Positions 29,974 to 39,574 are shown, numbered from the stretch's first letter. The stretch is DNA of 64,000 bases from CAWFLT01 sp963816795 (GCA_963816795.1 CAWFLT010000014.1:1-64000); one strand, 5' to 3'. Program-made: numbers and translations. The notes: generated from the sequence alone by a model not told the origin.

Positions 29974-30002
29974 ACTATCGTAATTGTTCGGGGACGGTAC
30001 AA
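29974..30002 (-). promoter_or_regulatory. Candidate promoter for the TraF/PorV-type gene
   Basis: On the minus strand TTGTAC (29997-30002), a 17-base spacer and GATAGT (29974-29979) lie about 70 bases upstream of the start at 29906, in the divergent gap before the Yip1 gene. Confidence 0.3.
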
Positions 30003-30046
30003 TTGGTGGGATCTGCCGACCGACTCGAGCAGGGTGAGGTGCGTCG

Positions 30047-30791
30047 ATGACCGAAGCCGTCGCTGTTCCGTCCGATCCCGGGCTCGTTGCCCGGGCCATC
30101 GGGATCTTGACCTCCCCCCGGGCCACCTTCGAGAAGGTGGTCGCCAATCCGCGACCGGTGGGGATCCTCTTCCTGGTGGCTGTCGTCATCGCCCTGGCGA
30201 CGGCATTGCCGCAGATGACGGAGGCGGGCCGGCAGGCCTCGCTCGACATGCAGGTGCGCCAGGCGGAGCGCTTCAGCGGTCAGGCGGTGACGCCCGAGCA
30301 GTACCAGGGCATGGAAGCGATGAGCAGATTCAATGCGGCCTTCAGCGTCGGCGGCGCATTCATCGGCCTGCCGATCATTCACGCTCATCATCACGGCGCT
30401 CTACTGGGTGGTGTTCAACGCGCTCCTCGGAGGCACCGCTGCGTTCAAGCAGGTACTGGCGGTGGTCACCCACTCCCAGGTCATCTCCGCGATCGGCGCG
30501 GCCATCGGCGCGCCGATCCAGATGATGCAGGGCACGATCACGATGGGCGGCCCGTTCAACCTGGCGGCCCTGGTGCCGTTCCTGGACGAAGCGTCGCCGA
30601 TCCGGGCGACACTGGGCGCCATCAGCGTGTTCACGCTGTGGGGCATCATCGTCACGGCGATCGGCCTGGGCGTCCTCTATCACCGCAAGACCCGCAACAT
30701 CGCGATTGCCCTATTGGTTGTGTACGTCCTCATCACCGCGGTCTTCGCCGTTGGGTTCTCGGCGCTGATGGGCGGACGGAGCGCTGGATAA
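30047..30791 (+). CDS. Yip1-domain membrane protein (one frameshift)
   Basis: A protein of about 248 residues. It starts MTEAVAVPSDPGLVARAIGI, contains the LTSPRATFEKVVANPRPVG segment typical of bacterial Yip1-like proteins, and has about five membrane spans (ILFLVAVVIALATALP; FTLIITALYWVVFNALLGG; IAIALLVVYVLITAVFAVGF). The frame changes near 30385. It stops five bases before the MacA-like gene, so it heads the efflux operon. The role of bacterial Yip1-domain proteins is poorly known; here it may help assemble or stabilise the transporter, which is inference. Confidence 0.75.
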
Positions 30792-30795
30792 GCGA

Positions 30796-32163
30796 ATGAG
30801 TCGAAAGAAGAAAGTCTTCATCGGGCTGTTCATCATCATCGTTCTGGGCGGGCTGGCGTACGCCAACCTCGGGTTGAAGCGCACGAACGGCGCGGAGGTC
30901 ACGATCGAGAAGATCGAGTCACGCGACCTCGAGGCGATCGTCTCGGCGAGCGGCAAGATCCAGCCCAAGGAATCGGTGGACATCAGCGCCGAGACGATGG
31001 GCAAGGTCGTGAACGTCGCGGTCGAAGAAGGCGACATGGTCACCAAGGGCCAGCTGCTGCTGCAGATCGACCCGCGCAACCTCGAGATCTCGGTGCAGAA
31101 CCGTGAAGCGAGCCTGGCGACAGCGCGAGCCACGCTCGATCAGACGAAGTCGCAGATCGACAACGCGAGGGTCGCGCTGAAAGAGTCCGAGGACACCCTG
31201 CGGCGGCAGGAGCAGCTGTTCAAGAGCAGCCTGCTGGCGCGCGAGACGTACGAGCGCGCCGTCAACGACGTGGCGCGGCAGCGGACGAACCTCATCGTGA
31301 GCGAGCAGAGCGCGAAGACGCAGGAGCAGCGGATCAAACAGGAAGAGGCCAACGTCGACAACGCGCGGTACGACCTGGCCAAGGTCCGGGTCGTCGCGCC
31401 GCGCGGCGGAATCGTCACGCGGCGCAACATCGACGAGGGCGAGACCGCCGTCGTCGGCACGATGAACAACGCGGGCACCGTGCTGCTGACGATCGCGGAC
31501 CTGTCGGTCATCGAGACCGAGATCGAGGTCGACGAGACGGACATTCCGTTCATCAAGATCGGCCAGCCGGCCAAGGTGACGATTGACGCCATCCCCGACA
31601 AGACGTTTCCCGGCAAAGTGACCGAGGTCGGGAACAGCCCGATTCAGGTGGCCGGCGGCGCGACGACCGGCCGCGCCACCAATTTCAAAGTGGTGGTGAC
31701 GATCGAGGGACAAGTGCCGAACGTCCGCCCGGGCTTCACGTGCACGGCGGTGATCACCACGGCGACGCGGCAGAAGGTCACGGCCGTGCCGATCCAGGCG
31801 ATGACCGTGCGCGAGCTCGTCGTCGATGCCGGCGGGGAGATCGTCAAGGCCCCCGAGCCGACGCCCGAGGAGAAGGCGAAGGCGAAGGCGGGCGGCGCGC
31901 GGCGGCCGGTGACGCCGGTGGAGCTCAAGCCGGGCGAGCAGCGCAAGGAAATCGAGGGCGTGTTCATGATCAAAGACGGACACGCCCTGTTCGTGCCGGT
32001 CAAGGTCGGGATCGCGGGCGAGAAGTACTTCGAGGTGCTGAGCGGCCTGAAACCGGCGGACGAAGTGATCACCGGGCCGTTCGCGTCGGTGCGCGGCCTG
32101 CGTGAGGGCGATCCGGTGCGTCCGTCGGCCGAGCCGGCAGCGAGCGTGACCAAGGGCAAGTAA
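30796..32163 (+). CDS. MacA/HlyD-type periplasmic adaptor protein
   Basis: A complete 455-residue membrane-fusion protein. An N-terminal anchor (KVFIGLFIIIVLGGLAYANL) is followed by the first half of a lipoyl domain (KESVDISAETMGKVVNVAVE). A long helical hairpin with coiled-coil character runs from about residue 95 to 195. A beta-barrel domain follows (VDETDIPFIKIGQPAKVTID) and then a membrane-proximal domain with a charged insert near 355. It links an inner-membrane transporter to a TolC-like channel. Its stop overlaps the next ATG (TAATG at 32161-32165). No ATPase gene follows in the operon. Confidence 0.9.
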   Translation: MSRKKKVFIGLFIIIVLGGLAYANLGLKRTNGAEVTIEKIESRDLEAIVSASGKIQPKESVDISAETMGKVVNVAVEEGDMVTKGQLLLQIDPRNLEISVQNREASLATARATLDQTKSQIDNARVALKESEDTLRRQEQLFKSSLLARETYERAVNDVARQRTNLIVSEQSAKTQEQRIKQEEANVDNARYDLAKVRVVAPRGGIVTRRNIDEGETAVVGTMNNAGTVLLTIADLSVIETEIEVDETDIPFIKIGQPAKVTIDAIPDKTFPGKVTEVGNSPIQVAGGATTGRATNFKVVVTIEGQVPNVRPGFTCTAVITTATRQKVTAVPIQAMTVRELVVDAGGEIVKAPEPTPEEKAKAKAGGARRPVTPVELKPGEQRKEIEGVFMIKDGHALFVPVKVGIAGEKYFEVLSGLKPADEVITGPFASVRGLREGDPVRPSAEPAASVTKGK

Positions 32164-33387
32164 TGCAGCAGTTTCTCGAGGCGGCGACGCTCGCGCTCCA
32201 GGCGATCTGGGCGAACAAGCTGCGGTCGCTCCTGACCGTGCTCGGCAACATCGTCGCCGTGACGTCGATCATCGCGGTGGTGTCGCTGGTGCAGGGACTG
32301 AACGCCAGCGTGAAGGACGCGATTCAGTCCGACCTCGGCGCCGACACGTTCGCCGTGCAGCGGCGCGGCCCGACGCGCACGGACGAAGAGGAAGAGCGCG
32401 CGGCGAGCAACCCGCGGGTCACCCTGGCCGAGGCCGACGCGTTGCGGACGTTCAGCCCCCGCATCAAGCTCGTGATGGCGGAGGCGAGCGGCGGCGCCCA
32501 GGCGAAGTACCGCCAGGAATCGCTCGACAGCATCCAGATTCGCGGCGTGACGAAGGAGTTCGTCATGCTGCCCACGACCGACGTCGAGCGCGGCCGCGTG
32601 ATCACGCCGAGCGAATTCGACGCCGGTCGTCCGCTGGCGATTCTCGGCTTCGATACCGCCGACCGGCTGTTCGGCACGATCGATCCGATCGACAAAGGTG
32701 ATCACGCTCGCCGGCGTGCACTTCCGCGTCGTCGGCGTGGCGGAGAAAAAGGGCGCCATCTTCGGTCAATCGCAGGACGAATACGCCGTCGTCCCGCTCG
32801 AGGCCTTCCAGCGCATCTTCGGGTCGCGTCAGTCGCTGCAGTTGACCGTCGTGCCGAGCGACCCGTCGGTGGTCCGGGCGGCGATGGACGACGCGACGCT
32901 GGCGATGCGCATGCAACGCCGGCTGCGACCGAGGGAACCGGATAACTTCGGCGTGCTCTCGTCGGAGACCATCCTGAACATCTACAATCAGGCGACGTCG
33001 GCCATTTTCGCCGTCTTGATCGGCGTCGTCGGCCTCTCGCTCGTCGTTGGCGGCATCGTCATCATGAACATCATGTTGATGGCGGTCAGCGAACGTACCC
33101 GGGAGATCGGCCTCAGGAAGTCGCTCGGCGCCCGCCGGCGCGATATCCTGTCGCAGATTCTCACCGAATCGGTGACCTTGTCGGTGTTCGGGGGAATCGT
33201 CGGCACCGGATTGGGCTTCCTGGTCGCCTGGATCATCAGCCAGTTGAGTCCCCTGCCGGCGGTCGTCGAGGTGTGGTCCGTCGTGCTGGGCATCTCGATG
33301 ACCGCCATCGTCGGGTTGTTCTTCGGGCTCTACCCCGCCATGCGGGCCGCGTCGCTCGATCCGATCGAAGCCCTGAGGAGGGAGTAG
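32163..33387 (+). CDS. MacB-like ABC permease, first copy (one frameshift)
   Basis: A FtsX/MacB-type permease of about 408 residues. It has an N-terminal span (SLLTVLGNIVAVTSIIAVVS), a large periplasmic MacB_PCD domain, and three C-terminal spans around VVGGIVIMNIMLMAVSERTR, SVFGGIVGTGLGFLVAWIIS and TAIVGLFFGLYPAMRAASLD, ending PIEALRRE. The SERTREIGLRKSLGARRRDI coupling segment normally contacts the ATPase. The frame changes near 32697. Unlike full-length MacB it has no fused N-terminal ATPase. It is translationally coupled to the adaptor gene. Confidence 0.9.
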
Positions 33388-33390
33388 CGC

Positions 33391-34671
33391 ATGCGTTGGG
33401 CGCTCTTCAGCGAGATTCTCGCGATGTCGTGGGACACGATCCGATCGAACAAGATGCGATCGTTCTTGACGGTCCTGGGCGTGGTCATCGGCATTACCTC
33501 GATCGTCGGCGTGACGTCGCTGCTGCGCGGCTTCGACGAGTCGCTGCGCGATATGTTCCGGACGATCGGCCCGGATACCGTCTTCGTCGCCAAGTTTTCC
33601 GCGGTCAGCCTCTCGGCGGGGGCCGACTTCCAGGAAATGCTGAAACGGCCGAACATGACGCCGGGGGACGCGGAGGCGATCGAGCGCGGCGCGCCGTCGA
33701 TCGAGATCGTGTCGATCATTCTCGGCAATGGCGGGCCGGCACCGCGCGAGCGCGTCTACTACAAGAATCAGAAGACGAAAACGTTGCAGATCTTCGGCAC
33801 CGAGGAGTCGTACCCGCGGCTGACACGCATCCCGGTCGAAATGGGCCGGTTCTTCACCTCGATCGAGGTCCAGCGCCGCAGGCACGTCATCGTTCTGGGC
33901 CTCGGCCCCTACAACGCCCTCTTCCCCAATGAGGATCCGATCGGCAAGACCGTCCGGTTGGGTCTCGTGCAGTACGAAGTGGTCGGCGTGCTGTCCAAGC
34001 GGCCTTCACCCGGCGGATTCGACGTCGGCGCCGACGACTACTCGATCATTCCACAGACCACGTATCAGAAACATTTCGGGATCCGCGCCGTCAACGTCGG
34101 CCGCGGAGAGATGCGCGCCGTCCTCATCGGGGCGGTGCCGCGCGAGGGAGTACCGCGCGAAAAGGCCATCGCTGAAGTCGAACAGGTCATGCGCATCCGC
34201 CACGGCCTGCGGCTCGACCAGCCCAACGATTTCGATCTCGTGACGCAGGACGCGCTGCTGAAGGTCTGGGATCAGATCAGCGGCGCGACGTTCCTGGCCC
34301 TGGTCGTGCTCTCGTCGATCGCGCTCATGGTCGGCGGCATCGGCGTCATGAGCATCATGACGATCAGCGTCACGGAACGGACGCGCGAAATCGGTGTGCG
34401 CAAAGCGCTCGGCGCCCGGCGCGTCGAAATCCTGTGGCAGTTTCTGATCGAAGCCGTCTTCGTCACCTCGGTCGGCGGCCTGCTCGGCATCGCCATCGGC
34501 AGCGGCATCGGAATGTCGATCCACTGGCTGACGGGATTCCCGGTGTCGCTGCCCTGGTGGTCGTTCGCGATCGGGATTAGCTTCTCGGCGGGAGTCGGCG
34601 TCTTCTTCGGGATGGTCCCGGCGATCCGGGCCTCGCGCCTCGATCCGATCGAGGCGCTTCGGTACGAGTAA
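33391..34671 (+). CDS. MacB-like ABC permease, second copy
   Basis: A complete 426-residue paralogue of the preceding gene, with the same layout. It has an N-terminal span (FLTVLGVVIGITSIVGVTSL), a periplasmic domain from about 70 to 290, and three spans including ALMVGGIGVMSIMTISVTER and SVGGLLGIAIGSGIGMSIHW. It ends IRASRLDPIEALRYE. The TERTREIGVRKALGARRVEI motif should bind an ATPase. The pair probably forms a heterodimer with the MacA-like adaptor, using an ATPase encoded elsewhere. The stop is followed at once by a purine-rich tandem array. Confidence 0.92.
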   Translation: MRWALFSEILAMSWDTIRSNKMRSFLTVLGVVIGITSIVGVTSLLRGFDESLRDMFRTIGPDTVFVAKFSAVSLSAGADFQEMLKRPNMTPGDAEAIERGAPSIEIVSIILGNGGPAPRERVYYKNQKTKTLQIFGTEESYPRLTRIPVEMGRFFTSIEVQRRRHVIVLGLGPYNALFPNEDPIGKTVRLGLVQYEVVGVLSKRPSPGGFDVGADDYSIIPQTTYQKHFGIRAVNVGRGEMRAVLIGAVPREGVPREKAIAEVEQVMRIRHGLRLDQPNDFDLVTQDALLKVWDQISGATFLALVVLSSIALMVGGIGVMSIMTISVTERTREIGVRKALGARRVEILWQFLIEAVFVTSVGGLLGIAIGSGIGMSIHWLTGFPVSLPWWSFAIGISFSAGVGVFFGMVPAIRASRLDPIEALRYE

Positions 34672-34734
34672 GCGCGAGGGCACGGCGAAGAGCGAGGACA
34701 CGGAGAAGAGCTAGAGAGCACGGAGACGAGCGAA
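34672..34734 (+). repeat. 18-20-base array after the second permease stop
   Basis: Three degenerate units (GCGAGGGCACGGCGAAGA, GCGAGGACACGGAGAAGA, GCTAGAGAGCACGGAGACGA) and a partial one start right after the TAA. The core is CACGGNGAAGA and it reads with the gene. Confidence 0.65.
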
Positions 34735-34790
34735 GTAGACACCCCGCGCCGCGAAGCGGCGCGGGCTCGAGGCGCGGGGGTGGGGCCCCG
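34735..34790 (-). repeat. GC-rich hairpin element, copy 2 (between permease and barrel gene)
   Basis: On the plus strand it begins GTAGACACC. It then has a perfect 10-bp stem (34743-34752 with 34756-34765, loop GAA) followed by CGAGGCGCGGGGG and GGGGCCCC. Compared with copy 1 the third stem pair is C-G instead of A-T, a compensated change. It lies downstream of the minus-strand barrel gene, as copy 1 lies downstream of ctpA. Confidence 0.78.
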
Positions 34791-34820
34791 CGCCCCTAAG
34801 TAAAGAGTGACAAACGGCTG

Positions 34821-35570
34821 CTAAAACGTAAATCTCACGCCGGCCGTGAACGGTATCGCCCAGCGCGAGCTCTTGTCGTTGATCGTCGCCAGGTCGGTGC
34901 CGACAAGATTGTCTACGTCGGCTTGTCCGGTCACATACCGCAGCCCGACCTGAACGAACGCGCCGACTGTCGGGTTGATGTCGAACGTGGCGCCGGCATT
35001 GGCGCCGAGGGTGAACGCCGCAGTGGCGTCGTAGAAATCCGTCACCACCTGCCTGAGGCCGAGGCCGGGCGCCACCAATTCCACGTCCAGCTCTTCGATG
35101 AACGCCAGACCAATCGTGCCTTCCCCGTAGAATTTCACCTTCGGAGCATTGCTCACGAAGTAGCGGCGAAGGCCGACATCCATGCCAAAGCTCTGATAGT
35201 CGTCGTACTGGCCGTACAGCGGCGACGTGAAATAATCGCCCATCGCCACGAGGTCGGCGTCGAGCGATTGGAACGTGAAGTTGATCCGGAGTTCGGTCAG
35301 GTCGCGAAACATGTAGCCGCCGCCAAATCGAAGGTGGAGACCCGTGCCGTAGACGTCTTCGTACTTGTTCTTGGTGATCACTGTCATGAGGCCGTTCAAC
35401 GTGCCGATCGCGCCCGAGTTGATGTTGCCGCTGATGCCCTTGTCCCACCCGAGCCCGAAGTCAACACTCCACTTTCGGTCGGTGCCGGCGGCCATTTGAG
35501 CACTCGCGACCGAGGCCAGACTCAATCCAGCCACGGTCATCAGCGCACAGATTCCTGATTTACGAAGCAT
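34821..35570 (-). CDS. Outer-membrane beta-barrel protein
   Basis: A 249-residue exported protein with signal peptide MLRKSGICALMTVAGLSLAS (cleavage after ASA-Q). Alternating strands follow (HLRFGGGYMFRDLTELRINF; FGMDVGLRRYFVSNAPKVKF; AGATFDINPTVGAFVQVGLR) and the terminal AGVRFTF ends in phenylalanine as recognised by BAM. The shape matches small eight- to ten-stranded OmpW/OmpX-like porin barrels, but no specific family motif is clear. It stands alone, minus strand, with a hairpin element after its stop. Confidence 0.8.
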   Translation of the reverse strand: MLRKSGICALMTVAGLSLASVASAQMAAGTDRKWSVDFGLGWDKGISGNINSGAIGTLNGLMTVITKNKYEDVYGTGLHLRFGGGYMFRDLTELRINFTFQSLDADLVAMGDYFTSPLYGQYDDYQSFGMDVGLRRYFVSNAPKVKFYGEGTIGLAFIEELDVELVAPGLGLRQVVTDFYDATAAFTLGANAGATFDINPTVGAFVQVGLRYVTGQADVDNLVGTDLATINDKSSRWAIPFTAGVRFTF

Positions 35571-35623
35571 TACGATTCACCTCTCTTGGGAAGCCAGAAA
35601 GAAAGCGTACCCCATTCGCGCGC

Positions 35624-36823
35624 TCAAAACGCTTCGTTGAGCGCCAGGAACAAGCCGCGCGAACCTGACAGGCCCCAGCCGTAGTCCACCGTGAGATTGC
35701 TGCCGTGCCGCTTGTCGAGCTTCAACCGCAAACCGATCCCACCCGCCGGCACCCAGCGCCCGTAGTGATTGCGCGCGTCGCTGAGCGTCGAGGTGTTCAC
35801 GAACGCCACGGCGCCGATCACCCCCGAACGATGCAAGTCGACGCGGTACTCCGCCTCGCCGTAGATCCAGCTCCGTCCACGAAACCGTCCCGCCGGATAG
35901 CCACGGGCAGTGCGCCCGTACAGATCCCAGCCCGTGCTCGGAAGATCGAAGTACGACGGCGCTCCCTCCGTCGTGAGCCACGCCATTGTCCAGAGCGCGA
36001 CCACATGGCGCCGGGCGGCGGGTAGACGCCAGTACGCGCGCGCCTCCGATTGAAAAGATTGCCAGGTCCGCGCGCTCCCGAGCGATTGCGGAAACCACTG
36101 CTGGCTGAGCCGGGCGAAAATTCCGCGCGTGGCATTGATGGTGTTGTCGCGCGAGTCGAAGATCGCGTCGGCCGACAGTCCTGAGGCGACGACGGTCTCC
36201 TTCTCCAGAGGAGCGGGCACACCGTCGGGGATCTCGACTCGGCGCAGGTCCAGATGGTACCCGCCGCCGACGGCGAGGCGACGTGCGATGTTCCGGTACG
36301 CGGTCCCGTGCGCCCGCACCCACGAAAGCGGCGCATCGATCGCAGTGGCCGGCGTCGTATCGCTCCCAAGGCCGTAGGTCCGCTCGGTGAAGTCGTAGAG
36401 ACGCCAATCGCCGATGAGCCGCCACTTCGCGTTCCCAAGCTGCTGATCGAGCCGCGCGGAAATCACCAGCCGCCCGCCGGTGCTGTAGGAAGCCGACGCC
36501 GTCGTCACGGACAGCGGGACGTCCCGGCCGGCCGATCGTGACTGACTGAGGAGCACGCCGAACGACACACCCGCCGCTGGCGACGCGCCGATCGTCGGCA
36601 CGAGGGTCCGCTGCTCCTCGTCGGGAGGGTCAACCGGGGCGGGTCGATTCAGCCACTGGCGGAGGAGGTCGGTCACATCGAGTGGCGCTGGCGTCGTTCC
36701 CTGCGCCTGGCAGAAGAGGAACACCACCAGGAGCGCAGGGCTCACCCTGAAACGCCAGCGAGAAGCTTTGCCACGCCAGCGCCTCCAAGCTTGATCACGT
36801 TCTCCATTTAACCATTCAATCAA
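35624..36823 (-). CDS. Surface-antigen (BamA/TamA-like) outer-membrane protein
   Basis: A 399-residue protein with an N-terminal signal (RFRVSPALLVVFLFCQAQG) preceded by a charged extension. A C-terminal barrel of the bacterial surface antigen (D15) type makes up most of the length: ASGLSADAIFDSRDNTINAT, RGYPAGRFRGRSWIYGEAEY and GAVAFVNTSTLSDARNHYGR. The RGYP segment is the barrel signature loop. POTRA domains are absent, so it is a short relative like the barrel-only proteins of lipid or phospholipase systems, not BamA itself. It ends ALNEAF. Role unknown. Confidence 0.78.
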   Translation of the reverse strand: MIEWLNGERDQAWRRWRGKASRWRFRVSPALLVVFLFCQAQGTTPAPLDVTDLLRQWLNRPAPVDPPDEEQRTLVPTIGASPAAGVSFGVLLSQSRSAGRDVPLSVTTASASYSTGGRLVISARLDQQLGNAKWRLIGDWRLYDFTERTYGLGSDTTPATAIDAPLSWVRAHGTAYRNIARRLAVGGGYHLDLRRVEIPDGVPAPLEKETVVASGLSADAIFDSRDNTINATRGIFARLSQQWFPQSLGSARTWQSFQSEARAYWRLPAARRHVVALWTMAWLTTEGAPSYFDLPSTGWDLYGRTARGYPAGRFRGRSWIYGEAEYRVDLHRSGVIGAVAFVNTSTLSDARNHYGRWVPAGGIGLRLKLDKRHGSNLTVDYGWGLSGSRGLFLALNEAF

Positions 36824-37084
36824 GTCGTCCAGATCGTCAGCACCACCGGGCAGGTCGCGGCATTTCTCGACGTGACTACGTCGATGGCCGCCGAAGTGGC
36901 AGCCGGGACGGAAGTCGGCTTCAACCGGTATGGTGACGCGTACGTGCTGAAGAGCGTGTGGGCCGAGGGCGAGCGCGCCGGGCTCACCGTGACCGCATCA
37001 CACGGCGAGCGGGTTCAGGCCAGGAACGGAGCCGCGTCGGAACAGCGCCTGCCAGCGGCGAAGAAGATCATTTCGCCACTTTGA
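36812..37084 (+). pseudogene. Remnant: fragment of an unidentified protein
   Basis: An open frame after a TAA at 36809-36811 reads QVVQIVSTTGQVAAFLDVTT, then SMAAEVAAGTEVGFNRYGDA and YVLKSVWAEGERAGLTVTAS, and ends at 37082-37084. The composition is clearly protein-like, but there is no start with a ribosome-binding site and the frame overlaps the start of one minus-strand gene and the end of another. I read it as the 3' part of a gene whose 5' end was lost. No family is recognised. Confidence 0.4.
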
Positions 37085-37688
37085 TTTTCAGATTCTGCAG
37101 CCGCACCGGCTCGCTCGAGTAGTTCTCGAGCTCGATCGTGTTCTTCTTCTTGTCGAAGCTGATCATCGTGGCGACCGCCATCCGGCCTTCGCCTTCACCG
37201 GCCTTGTTGACCCGGATCTCGAAGAGCGTGAACGGGTAGTCCATCGTCCTGGGTTGGTTGCGCGCCTCCTGGACGCCGATATAGCGGTCGGTCGCGATGA
37301 CAATGCGGCGGCCGCCCTCATCGAGGGGGACCTGCCATGCGTAGTGCAGGTCGTAGCCGAGACGCAGTTGGTGCGGATCCGGGCCGACCAGGCCCGGGAT
37401 CCTGAAGCGCCCGTGTGACGGCGTTTTCTGCAATGCGCTCAGCAACGCATTCGAGCCCTTTTCGAGCATCGCCGAGATCAGCTGCTGGCGCTCTTCGGGC
37501 GTCGTCCATCGGTTGATCGAGATCTCGACGACCGCGTTGCCGCCAGACCCGATATTGCTCATGTTGACCGCGAACGCCGTGATGTCCAGCTTTTCGCCGG
37601 TCGTCTGCCTGGCGGAAGGCGTGACGATCGTGGTCAGCGCGATGGCGGCCATGCCAGCCGCCCAGAACAGGCCCTTTCGTTTCATCAT
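37068..37688 (-). CDS. Secreted hypothetical protein
   Basis: A 206-residue exported protein with signal peptide KRKGLFWAAGMAAIALTTIV. The mature part contains VVEISINRWTTPEERQQLIS, PHQLRLGYDLHYAWQVPLDE, GGRRIVIATDRYIGVQEARN and QPRTMDYPFTLFEIRV. It ends in a lysine-rich NLKIKVAK. I remember similar secreted proteins of unknown function in Acidobacteriota, with the same NRW and RTMDYPFTL segments. The start at 37688 has GGGGAGGCAC just upstream. No catalytic motif is obvious. Confidence 0.75.
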   Translation of the reverse strand: MMKRKGLFWAAGMAAIALTTIVTPSARQTTGEKLDITAFAVNMSNIGSGGNAVVEISINRWTTPEERQQLISAMLEKGSNALLSALQKTPSHGRFRIPGLVGPDPHQLRLGYDLHYAWQVPLDEGGRRIVIATDRYIGVQEARNQPRTMDYPFTLFEIRVNKAGEGEGRMAVATMISFDKKKNTIELENYSSEPVRLQNLKIKVAK

Positions 37689-37775
37689 GTGCCTCCCCGG
37701 CGGGCTCGATGATGTTTCCAGCCGGTGGGCGGGACACGGCCGAAACACTGGCCGCGCCCGGCACCGCCGGATGCG

Positions 37776-38437
37776 TTAGAAACGAATCGTGACTCCGCCG
37801 CTGATATCGAACTGATGGGAGTAGTCCGGATCGGCCAGGAGCCAGCAGCCGTAGAACGGATCGCACCAGTAGCCGGCCGACGTGCTCTTGATGTAGGTCG
37901 GCGTCCAGCGCGCCGTCGCCTTGATGCCGAAGTTCGGTGACAGATAGCATTTTCACGCCACCGCCCCACGTCGTCGAGAACTGGGTATCGGAGAGCTTGT
38001 TAGTTCCGCCGGCGAGCGTCGTGTAGTCGCCGGAGGAGTAGCTCGTCGCGCCGAGACCGACGAACGCGAACGGTCGCACCTTGGCGTCAACCTCGCCCCA
38101 GTTGTAGACGAAGTTGCCGTGATAGTTGTTGACGTTCATGTCCGCGATTTCGAATCGTGCTCACCGGTCCGCTGGCCTGCAGCGTGGACATCTGCCGGCC
38201 GTAGAGGAACTCGACCTGGGCGTTTGGGCTAACAGAGACGCCGAAGGTGAAGTGGTAGGAGCCGCCGCTCTTGACGTCGACCTGGTTGTAAATCACGCCG
38301 ACGACGGTGCGTTCTTCCACTGCCACGCCTTCGCTCGCGGTGTAGCCCCCGCTGAAGCTGACCTCGACCCGTTGTGCCGAAAGCGGGGCGGCCAAGAGCC
38401 AGATACCCGTAAAAAGTGCTGCGAACCGTCGGACCAT
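37776..38437 (-). CDS. Outer-membrane beta-barrel protein (two frameshifts)
   Basis: About 220 residues with signal peptide MVRRFAALFTGIWLLAAPLS (then AQ). Barrel strands follow (VEVSFSGGYTASEGVAVEER; GVSVSPNAQVEFLYGRQMST; RPFAFVGLGATSYSSGDYTT; FSTTWGGGVKM) and the C-terminus is ISGGVTIRF. The frame changes near 38145 and 37945, and the last part reads in a third frame to the stop at 37776. The GVSV to FLYGRQ pattern recurs in barrel proteins I remember from Acidobacteriota. It could be a small porin or an OmpW-like protein. Confidence 0.7.
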
Positions 38438-38650
38438 AATGCTGTTCTCCTTCGTGACTATCCTGTCACCTGCCGCGCCTTCGCGGCCCATGCGCTGGCT
38501 TCGCGTCGTCCCTGGGGGCTTGCTGCGGACCCGCCGCGTACCCGACCGCCCTCCTGACGTAAGGCAATAAGGGTGCCGACGCGTCCTACTCCGATACTCG
38601 CCGTTTCCGGCGGATGTCTCACGGTATTTCGTGACTTTCTGGCGCTCCCG

Positions 38651-39574
38651 TCACGGCCTGGGGATTCGGTACTGGCCGAGCACGACCGTGACGTTATCGG
38701 CCCCTCCCTGCTGGAGCGCCAGATCGATGAGGGTTTCGCAATGCTGGTCGAGACTCCGGCGAAGAGCGAGCACCTCAGCGATCCGGTCGTCGCTGACCTG
38801 ACTGGTCAGACCGTCCGTACAGAGCAGGATATAGTCGCCGTCCCAGATCCGGAAGTGCGCGGTCTGAACCGTCGGGGGGCCGTTCGTTCCCCCAACGGTG
38901 TCGGTGAGGATGTGCCGGAGGTCCTCGGTGGGCCGATCGACTGCCGCCGGACGCGCTGGGCCCTGAGCCATCCGCTCGGCCACCGTGTGGTCACTCGTCA
39001 ACTGGGTCAGTTCGCCATCGCGGTAGACGTACGCGCGCGAGTGTCCGACGTGCGCGACGAACAGATCGTCACCGGCCGAGTACGCCGCCGTCATGGTCGT
39101 CGCCATGCCGCTGAGAGTGGTGTCGCCCTTCGCCCGCTGCTGCAGAGCCTCGTTCACGCGATGATAGTACCACTCGGCCCGCTCGACGATCTCCTCGGCC
39201 GTGCGACTATCCACGCGCAGATTCCAGTGCCCGTAGTGGAGAGCGAGGTGCGCCAGCGTGCCGAGCGCGACCCGGCTGGCGACGCCGCCTGGGCCGGTGC
39301 CGCCCAGGCCATCGGCGACGATCATCGTGTAGGCGCTCTCGTCGAACCGAGCCAGCACGTCCGACTCGGGCAGGCTGGACGCGAGCACCTCCTGGGATCG
39401 ACCCAGTCGCAGCACGAGGTAGTGATCTTCGTTGTACGTGCGCCCACGGCCACAGTGGGTCCGCGCAGCGACCTCGGCGCGAACGACCGACGACAGCGGC
39501 CGGAAGTCGTCGAGACCAAGGACGGGCGCCAGCGTCCGGCGGCGCGCGGCGTCATCGAACGGCACGTCGGTCAT
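38651..39574 (-). CDS. PP2C-type serine/threonine protein phosphatase
   Basis: A complete 307-residue Mg/Mn-dependent PP2C phosphatase. The conserved metal motifs are present: RTYNEDHY near residue 45, MIVADGLGGTGPGG near 85, LLCTDGLTSQVSDD near 253 and GGADNVTVVL near 292. The VAHVGHSRAYVYRDGEL strand is also typical. It probably reverses phosphorylation by Hanks-type kinases, none of which is seen here. It is followed upstream by a winged-helix/ATPase regulator on the same strand, 112 bases away, suggesting a signalling unit. Confidence 0.93.
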   Translation of the reverse strand: MTDVPFDDAARRRTLAPVLGLDDFRPLSSVVRAEVAARTHCGRGRTYNEDHYLVLRLGRSQEVLASSLPESDVLARFDESAYTMIVADGLGGTGPGGVASRVALGTLAHLALHYGHWNLRVDSRTAEEIVERAEWYYHRVNEALQQRAKGDTTLSGMATTMTAAYSAGDDLFVAHVGHSRAYVYRDGELTQLTSDHTVAERMAQGPARPAAVDRPTEDLRHILTDTVGGTNGPPTVQTAHFRIWDGDYILLCTDGLTSQVSDDRIAEVLALRRSLDQHCETLIDLALQQGGADNVTVVLGQYRIPRP

